DNA from: an uncultured Selenomonadaceae bacterium
Lineage (GTDB): Bacteria > Bacillota > Negativicutes > Selenomonadales > Selenomonadaceae
Reading direction: 5' to 3'
DNA: 6,421 bases
Assembly (NCBI GenBank): GCA_905236665.1
Contig: CAJONF010000081.1
Coordinates: 1 to 6,421, forward strand
Below the pieces are notes generated by a model, which was not told where the DNA came from, did no database searches, and saw nothing but the letters and a program-made list of their open reading frames with translations. Shown in pieces: positions 1 through 4,763 of this stretch; within the stretch, counting starts at the first letter, position 1, and each line of letters begins with the position of its first letter. The position numbers were made by a program, and so were the translations under genes.

Positions 1-660
1 AATATCGAAATGATTAAAGATTTAAAGATAAAGACCGGCGACGAAATAGAAAATCTTTACGCCGCGTTGATTCGTACCACGGAAAATGTTTTGCGATATT
101 TGGAACACCTGCAAAAAGCAAAAATTCGCGTGGCGGATATGCAGGTTAAAGTTTTTGAAATGGATAAGATCGCGCATAAAGATTCGCTGACTGGCATAAA
201 AAATAAAACCGCCTATGCTGAGAAGACGGTTGAACTTGATAAAAAAATTGCAACATTCCAAGCAAATTTCTGTATCGTCATGGTTGATGTAAATTTTCTT
301 AAGCGCGTCAACGATACTTACGGGCACGAACTGGGCAACACCTATTTAATCAACGCGTGCAAATTAGTTTGTGCAGTCTTTGGCGAAGATCATGTTTATC
401 GGGTCGGCGGAGATGAATTTGTCGTGGTAATGGAGGGCGAAAAAGTTTCTCTGTGCAAATATTTCGTGTCACAATTTAAATTCGACATGGAACGCAAAAA
501 TGCCAATGAATCGCTTAAACCGTGGGAAAAAGTTTCTGCGGCGGTCGGTATGGCGATTTATGATTCTATTCGCGATAAAAACGCTGAGTCTGTTTTCAAA
601 CGCGCAGATAAGGAAATGTACGAAAACAAATTGGCGATGAAAGCCGCAAGAACGTCTTAG
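1..660 (+). CDS. HAMP-GGDEF diguanylate cyclase, 5' end outside window
   Basis: This protein probably makes the second messenger cyclic di-GMP from two GTP. The frame is open from base 1. The first ATG (base 10) has no room for a visible ribosome site, and the residues around it (TGDEIENLYAAL, 9-20 counted from that ATG) resemble the second helix of a HAMP linker. The gene therefore most likely starts upstream as a membrane sensor, and the ATG is internal. A coiled linker (about 25-55) leads into the GGDEF domain, which opens at DSLTGIKNK (58-66). Catalytic features are intact: metal-binding D93, the VNDTYGH motif (100-106), GGDEF (133-137) and the closing ADKEMYENK motif. The inhibitory RxxD site is not conserved: F124 stands where arginine is expected, with D127 kept, so product inhibition at this site may be absent. 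The TAG stop runs into a 7-bp tandem repeat. The domain call is firm; the sensed signal is unknown. Confidence 0.93.
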   Translation, partial: NIEMIKDLKIKTGDEIENLYAALIRTTENVLRYLEHLQKAKIRVADMQVKVFEMDKIAHKDSLTGIKNKTAYAEKTVELDKKIATFQANFCIVMVDVNFLKRVNDTYGHELGNTYLINACKLVCAVFGEDHVYRVGGDEFVVVMEGEKVSLCKYFVSQFKFDMERKNANESLKPWEKVSAAVGMAIYDSIRDKNAESVFKRADKEMYENKLAMKAARTS

Positions 661-690
661 GAATAGGAGCTAGGAACTAGGAGCTAGAGC
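659..690 (+). repeat. 7-bp tandem repeat (AGGARCT units) between convergent genes
   Basis: After AGGAAT at 659-664 come three direct 7-base units, AGGAGCT (665-671), AGGAACT (672-678) and AGGAGCT (679-685), then a partial unit, AGAGC. The array begins inside the TAG stop codon of the GGDEF gene and fills nearly all of the gap to the end of the MFS gene. The 12-mer CTAGGAACTAGG (670-681) recurs as its reverse complement at 5591-5602 inside metH, so this looks like one member of a dispersed short repeat family. Only 4-bp CTAG palindromes are present and no T-run follows, so I do not call it a terminator. Confidence 0.85.
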
Positions 691-694
691 AGTC

Positions 695-1855
695 TCACCG
701 CAAAGGATTTAGTTCGCGACGCGCCGATTGAATCCAAATCATCACAGCTGAACAAGCCGCAAAAATCAATCCGCCAAAAATTACATAAGCCGTACCAAGA
801 GCGTCGATAAAAATTCCGCTAAACGCCGTGCCCGCCATGCAACCTAAATTCGCTGATGTTAAGAAAATTCCGTTGGCAAAATCGGGAGCTTCAGGTGCTG
901 CACGGAAAATCCAGAACTGATAAATATTCGCCGCGACGCCCGCCAATATTCCCCAGAAAATTATCAGGATCGTTAGCGCACTAAAGTCGGGTTCATTAAA
1001 GAATGCCAGATAAACCGCCGCCAACACGAACGGGAAAAATTTTACCGTTGCCAGCGGCTGTGATGTCAATAAATTTCCCGCAAGCATACTCCCGAAAATA
1101 TTGCATACGCCGAAAACAAATAGCATTGCGCTGACAGATGACGGCTCGACCATTGAAACTTTTGCTAAATATTCTGCCGCGTAATTGAACACGCCAAAGA
1201 TTGAGCCGTCTAGGAAAATTACCGCCACGATTGACGCCCAGAGGACTCTTTTGCTTAAAATTTTTAGTTGACTGCCGTAACTTAAAGCTTTTTTCACCGG
1301 CATAGACGGCACATAAAAAATCGTCGCGAGCAATGTCGCAAATGTCACCAGCGCAAAAAATGTCATCGACGCTGATAAAGAAATCCTTTCAGCCAAAAAA
1401 TTGCTTATCGGCACACCCACGACCATTCCTGCCGCTACTCCGATATTTATTTTCGCCACGGCTTTAGGTGCTTCCTTCGCACCAGCTATCATTGCCGCAA
1501 CTGTAAACGCCATTGAACAATACACGGGGTGGAAAAATGCCGGCAAAACTCGGACGGCAAGCAACAAATTAAAATCTTTTGCAAAAATGGAAATGGTATT
1601 GCAGACCGTGAATAAAATCAGAACAAAAATCATCAGATATTTTCTATTGACTCGTGAAAAAATTAGCGGCATTGTCGGACCGGCTATCGCTACACCCAGC
1701 GCAAATAAACTGATTAAAAGCCCCGCGTGGACAATCGTCACGTTATATCGCTCGGCTATGTAGGGAAGAATCCCGATAAAGCCCATTTCCGTATTTAAAA
1801 TCCCGAAGACGCCGACCATTAAAATAAATATCAACAAGTTTTTGTTCTGAACCAT
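695..1855 (-). CDS. MFS efflux transporter, DHA1 (AraJ/NepI-like)
   Basis: This is a 386-residue inner-membrane secondary transporter of the major facilitator superfamily. The length and about twelve hydrophobic segments fit the drug:proton antiporter-1 group, which exports drugs, sugars or nucleosides using the proton gradient. After helix 2 there is a degenerate motif A loop (FSRVNRKYL, about 66-74). Helix 4 carries the conserved arginine R102 (AVRVLPAFFHP). Helix 5 has a glycine-rich stretch ending in GVP (139-149), typical of AraJ-like members. The ATG start is preceded by AAAGGA at a usable distance and gives a normal short N-terminus. It is the last gene of the minus operon, 16 bases after the MATE gene. 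Its TGA stop lies 34 bases from the converging GGDEF gene. The family is clear, but the substrate cannot be read from the sequence; the AraJ/NepI resemblance rests on general sequence style. Confidence 0.9.
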   Translation of the reverse strand: MVQNKNLLIFILMVGVFGILNTEMGFIGILPYIAERYNVTIVHAGLLISLFALGVAIAGPTMPLIFSRVNRKYLMIFVLILFTVCNTISIFAKDFNLLLAVRVLPAFFHPVYCSMAFTVAAMIAGAKEAPKAVAKINIGVAAGMVVGVPISNFLAERISLSASMTFFALVTFATLLATIFYVPSMPVKKALSYGSQLKILSKRVLWASIVAVIFLDGSIFGVFNYAAEYLAKVSMVEPSSVSAMLFVFGVCNIFGSMLAGNLLTSQPLATVKFFPFVLAAVYLAFFNEPDFSALTILIIFWGILAGVAANIYQFWIFRAAPEAPDFANGIFLTSANLGCMAGTAFSGIFIDALGTAYVIFGGLIFAACSAVMIWIQSARRELNPLR

Positions 1856-1871
1856 GACTTAAGTTCCTTTC

Positions 1872-3224
1872 TTAGTGCAAATTAAAAATCTTTTTAAATG
1901 AAAGTCCTTTCTGCTTAAAAAACGACCGTATTAATAAAAATGCAACCGCCGCTTCTGCTAAATCTTGCACAGAATAATTAAAAGAAAGATATTCTATTGG
2001 TAAAAATTTCGGCAATAACCAAATTAACGGCACCTGAACAACTAGTGGCAACAAACTTACTACAAAATTACGCCATTCGTCCTCCAATGCTGCCATTATT
2101 CCGCTTAACCAGGTGTAAATTCCGACAAACGGTTGCAAAATGAACATAAGCCGCAGAAAAATTATCATCTCGTCGGTTATCGGCTCGTTTTCAGCGATAA
2201 AAAAGCTCGCCATTTCTTTTGTAAAAATCATCAGCAAAAGATACATTCCGAACGTTAAAATCATCGTTAAAAAAAATCCGTACCGCATGACGCTGAGATA
2301 TTCTTGTTCTTTTCTCGCCGCGAAAAGTTTACTTATTAGCGGTTGAATTCCCGTATCTAAACCGTTAAGCGGCAAATAAACAAATGTTAAAATTATGTTC
2401 GCGATAGTCGCCGCCGCCAATAAATGCGCCGCGTCGTAATTTAAAAGCGTTGCGTTTAAGAAATATTCGATAAAGCACATCATCAAAGTTCCGGCTGCAA
2501 AGCCCACGCCGATTTTGAATTCTTGTAAAATGTATTTTAAATTCTCGAAAGTTAGCGGCGTAGAAAATTTTTGCTGTGAATATTTGAAATACCAAACAGA
2601 AATCGCCGTTCCCAAAATCTGCGCGATTAGAGTAGCAATAGCCGCGCCCTTCATGCCCCAACCAAATCCGATTATAAAAAGCGCGTCCAAAATTATATTT
2701 GTCAGCGACGTGGAACCTATCAGCCAGAAAACGTGCATCGGCTTTTCAACACAGCGCATAAAAGCTCCAGTCAAGTAAATTGTGAGCAGAAATGGCACGC
2801 CGCATAAAGAAATTCGCAGAAAAGAAATTGCCAAGTCGATTATATGCCGTTCATCGGGATTGTCGGAAAGGATCTGCATTATCGGTTCAATAAAAATGTT
2901 GCCGACAATCGCGACGATTATTCCAATCACGAACGCGCAAAGATAATTGCTCCGCATAATTTTTTCTGCGAGATTTTTTTTGTTCGCGCCGATTTTTTCG
3001 GAAACAACTGCACTGCCGCCCGTTTCAAAGAGCGTGCCCAAAGCTACAAAAACCATTGTTATTGGATAAACCAAAGCCAATGCCTCAAGTCCGGCGGTAC
3101 CAACCCAATTACCGACAAAAAATCCGTCGGTCATCGTGTAAATGCTCATGGCAACCAGCGCGGCAAATGTCGAACCGCCGTATGTGAGAATCTCGCCGAT
3201 TATTGAGAAAAAATCATTACGCAT
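1872..3224 (-). CDS. MATE family efflux transporter
   Basis: This is a 450-residue membrane protein of the multidrug and toxic compound extrusion family, which exports cationic or other small compounds using sodium or proton gradients. It has the usual length and about twelve hydrophobic helices in two halves. Family-like segments include TDGFFVGNWVGT (32-43), LVYPITMVF (51-59) and GGSAVVSEKIGANK (69-82), the last matching the conserved first cytoplasmic loop region. A start at 3224 is supported by TAAGGAGA, which overlaps the stop codon of the upstream gene; GGAG to ATG is 12 bases, slightly long. It is the middle gene of the minus operon, with 16 bases on each side, so it is very likely co-transcribed. 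MATE proteins belong to the MOP superfamily, which also contains lipid-linked flippases. A role with the upstream DUF2156 protein is possible but unproven, and the substrate is unknown. Confidence 0.93.
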   Translation of the reverse strand: MRNDFFSIIGEILTYGGSTFAALVAMSIYTMTDGFFVGNWVGTAGLEALALVYPITMVFVALGTLFETGGSAVVSEKIGANKKNLAEKIMRSNYLCAFVIGIIVAIVGNIFIEPIMQILSDNPDERHIIDLAISFLRISLCGVPFLLTIYLTGAFMRCVEKPMHVFWLIGSTSLTNIILDALFIIGFGWGMKGAAIATLIAQILGTAISVWYFKYSQQKFSTPLTFENLKYILQEFKIGVGFAAGTLMMCFIEYFLNATLLNYDAAHLLAAATIANIILTFVYLPLNGLDTGIQPLISKLFAARKEQEYLSVMRYGFFLTMILTFGMYLLLMIFTKEMASFFIAENEPITDEMIIFLRLMFILQPFVGIYTWLSGIMAALEDEWRNFVVSLLPLVVQVPLIWLLPKFLPIEYLSFNYSVQDLAEAAVAFLLIRSFFKQKGLSFKKIFNLH

Positions 3225-3240
3225 AATAAAAATTTTCTCC

Positions 3241-4134
3241 TTAGCTTTTCGTCGTCACAAAATATTTTTTCAACATTGTGTGCGGCAAACGCTCTTTAAA
3301 AAAACGCAAATTCTCTTCGCCGGCGTCGTCCATAAAATTTTCCGTCAATATTCCGCGTTCCAAATTAATTTTCGCGTCGTACCAGTAGGCAAATTGATTC
3401 GCGCCCTTAAATTCGTAATCTGCTTTGGCGAAAAGCCCGATTGAATACGTTTCGTTAATTTGTTCGTCCACGCTGTAAGCAATAATTTTTCCGTCCACGC
3501 GAATCACAAAGCCGAAAAGATTTTTAAATTTATCCCAGTTGTTCAGCGCGAAAATAAAATTATAGTCGTCTTCCTGCGCCTCAACGAGATGATTTTCAAC
3601 GCGATTTTGAAGATCTTCTTCGGCGGACGATTGAAAAGCGCGTAATTCGTCAAAAATTTTTGGCGTAATTTCCTCAATCTCATAATCATAATTTTTCTCG
3701 AAAGAATTTTTAGCGTTGCGGAAGCTTTTTAATTTTTTGCCCTCAAGACTAAAAATACTTTTCAAATCCAGAAGATAATCCCAATTATCGCGCTGATCAT
3801 CGACAAAAATATTATCTCCAAGTTCGCGTTGCCAAATCTCTACAAGGTATTCCGGAACAGCAAAAAAAGTTGTTTCGGGCGGAACATATTTTTTAAAAAC
3901 CTCCTGCCAACCGATTTTATCCCAATCGCAGACCGGAGCCGCCCAAAACTCCTCATCGTCAATAAAAAATTTATGCCAGCAAATGTCTTCAGCATAACCG
4001 CGCAAAAGTTGGAGCTTTTTTTTATATCCGAACGCGATTAGCGGCGAACCATTCGACGGAATTTGAGCACAGCGGCGCAAATAAGATAAATATCTGTCGT
4101 TGTCCTCAATGCCAAAATTTTTAAAGTCAATCAT
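3241..4134 (-). CDS. DUF2156 (MprF synthase-like, GNAT-fold) protein
   Basis: This 297-residue soluble protein has no signal peptide or membrane helix. I assign it to DUF2156, the fold of the C-terminal synthase domain of MprF phosphatidylglycerol lysyltransferase, made of tandem GNAT-like units. The evidence is the family-typical block at about residues 116-151 (DYLLDL, then GKKLKSFRNAKNSFEKNYDYE), followed by the second-half pattern FGFVIRVDGKIIAYSVDEQ and the late NFMDDAGEENLRFFKE block. The length fits stand-alone members. The start is ATG 4134, because AAAGGAG lies 8 bases upstream of it; an in-frame TTG at 4140 would leave only 2 bases. It is the first gene of the minus operon, 16 bases before the MATE gene. 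Stand-alone members are mostly uncharacterised. Transfer of an aminoacyl group from tRNA to lipid or peptide is a family-based guess, not shown here. Confidence 0.82.
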   Translation of the reverse strand: MIDFKNFGIEDNDRYLSYLRRCAQIPSNGSPLIAFGYKKKLQLLRGYAEDICWHKFFIDDEEFWAAPVCDWDKIGWQEVFKKYVPPETTFFAVPEYLVEIWQRELGDNIFVDDQRDNWDYLLDLKSIFSLEGKKLKSFRNAKNSFEKNYDYEIEEITPKIFDELRAFQSSAEEDLQNRVENHLVEAQEDDYNFIFALNNWDKFKNLFGFVIRVDGKIIAYSVDEQINETYSIGLFAKADYEFKGANQFAYWYDAKINLERGILTENFMDDAGEENLRFFKERLPHTMLKKYFVTTKS

Positions 4135-4142
4135 TTCCAAAA

Positions 4143-4149
4143 CTCCTTT
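4143..4149 (-). promoter_or_regulatory. Ribosome binding site fixing the DUF2156 start
   Basis: AAAGGAG on the minus strand stands 8 bases before ATG 4134, which is ideal spacing. It stands only 2 bases before the alternative TTG at 4140, which rules that start out. Confidence 0.85.
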
Positions 4150-4158
4150 CTGTGCAGA

Positions 4159-4188
4159 AGTTTAATGTTAAAGTTAAGTCCGTGTCAA
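4159..4188 (-). promoter_or_regulatory. Putative sigma-70-type promoter of the minus operon
   Basis: On the minus strand a perfect TTGACA (4188-4183) is followed after 18 bases by TAAACT (4164-4159), a 4 of 6 match to the -10 consensus. The spacer ends in a 6-base-period run, TTAACT TTAACA TTAAAC. It would serve the DUF2156-MATE-MFS operon and give a short leader before the ribosome site. The -35 box is convincing; the -10 box is weak. Confidence 0.5.
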
Positions 4189-4205
4189 ACAAAAATTCAG
4201 CGCGG

Positions 4206-4229
4206 CTTGCATTTATCCTGCGTGGCAAG
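4206..4229. promoter_or_regulatory. Possible operator: CTTGC-N14-GCAAG dyad
   Basis: Two 5-base inverted arms, CTTGC (4206-4210) and GCAAG (4225-4229), lie 14 bases apart. They cover the -35 box and spacer of the proposed plus-strand promoter, where a repressor could block RNA polymerase. Arms this short can occur by chance. I cannot match the site to a known regulator. Confidence 0.25.
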
Positions 4230-4235
4230 TAGAAT
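4207..4235 (+). promoter_or_regulatory. Putative promoter of the ygbA-metH operon
   Basis: TTGCAT (4207-4212, 3 of 6 to consensus) and TAGAAT (4230-4235, 5 of 6) are separated by 17 bases. Transcription would begin near 4242 and give a leader of roughly 25 bases. That is too short for a cobalamin or SAM riboswitch or a T-box, so any methionine or cobalamin control would have to be by a protein. Confidence 0.45.
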
Positions 4236-4251
4236 AAATCAACCCAAAACG

Positions 4252-4258
4252 AAAGGAG
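4252..4258 (+). promoter_or_regulatory. Ribosome binding site fixing the YgbA-family start
   Basis: AAAGGAG ends 7 bases before ATG 4266. An in-frame TTG at 4260 lies only one base after the site, so ATG 4266 is preferred. Confidence 0.88.
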
Positions 4259-4265
4259 ATTGACT

Positions 4266-4757
4266 ATGGGAATACTCGATAAAGTCAAAAGCCTGTTGCC
4301 TAAACGCAAGGAGCCGGAATTAAAAAATAATGTTCCGAAAGAAAAAGAAAATATTCGTAAAACTTTCGGCAAATATTGTAATGCTAATCACGGCACGGAG
4401 GGCGGAAAACTCTGCGCCAAATGCACCGCCATCCTCTCAACCGTAATGATAAAAATCAGCCGCTGTCCATATGGTATCGGCAAGCCAATCTGCGAACAAT
4501 GCGAAACGCCTTGTTTTGGTGAACGTTACACAAATGAATTTATGGCGATAATGAAGGGCGGACAAAAGAAAATGCTCCTTAGCCACCCGATTATGACTGT
4601 TAAGCACAAGCTGGCGGGATTGGGCGCGGAATATGCCAAAATGCAACGCGATAAAAAGACTTCCGAAAAACAGAAGGAAGAAGCTGACAAACTTAAAGCA
4701 AAATTCGCCAATGCCACACGTTCGCCGAAAAAAGCTAAGAAACGCAAAAAGAAGTGA
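4266..4757 (+). CDS. ygbA: YgbA family ("nitrous oxide-stimulated promoter") protein
   Basis: This 163-residue cysteine-rich cytoplasmic protein matches the YgbA family, whose E. coli member belongs to the NsrR nitric-oxide regulon. The core runs from about 30 to 118: KYCNANH (36-42), LCAKC (49-53), RCPYG (66-70), KPICEQCETPC (73-83), the helix MAIMKGGQKKML (93-104) and the closing SHPIMTVKH (106-114). The seven cysteines (38, 50, 53, 67, 76, 79, 83) plus histidines suggest metal or iron-sulfur binding, but no biochemistry is implied. A basic N-terminal stretch precedes the core. A long lysine-rich tail (about 119-163), ending KKAKKRKKK, follows it and looks longer than in the E. coli protein. 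The tail could bind nucleic acid or simply be disordered. The gene is first in an operon, 6 bases before metH and in the same frame. The symbol is given by family; the mechanism is unknown. Confidence 0.85.
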   Translation: MGILDKVKSLLPKRKEPELKNNVPKEKENIRKTFGKYCNANHGTEGGKLCAKCTAILSTVMIKISRCPYGIGKPICEQCETPCFGERYTNEFMAIMKGGQKKMLLSHPIMTVKHKLAGLGAEYAKMQRDKKTSEKQKEEADKLKAKFANATRSPKKAKKRKKK

Positions 4758-4763
4758 TTCGTT

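Noticed and set aside
10..12. ATG at base 10 as the true start of the GGDEF gene
   Set aside because: The frame is open to the window edge, no ribosome site can be seen, and the sequence around it looks like the middle of a HAMP linker.
661..694. Bidirectional terminator between the convergent genes
   Set aside because: Only 4-base CTAG palindromes are present and no T-run is seen on either strand; the bases are explained by the heptad repeat.
1401..1763. Open frame on the plus strand within the MFS gene
   Set aside because: It is a shadow of the MFS gene in the opposite frame, with no ribosome site noted.
4138..4140. TTG start for the DUF2156 gene
   Set aside because: AAAGGAG is only 2 bases away; ATG 4134 has proper 8-base spacing.
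4260..4262. TTG start for the YgbA-family gene
   Set aside because: It is only one base after the AAAGGAG site; ATG 4266 is 7 bases away.
4141..4265. Cobalamin or SAM riboswitch or T-box before metH
   Set aside because: The leader after the likely promoter is only about 25 bases, and no riboswitch core is visible.
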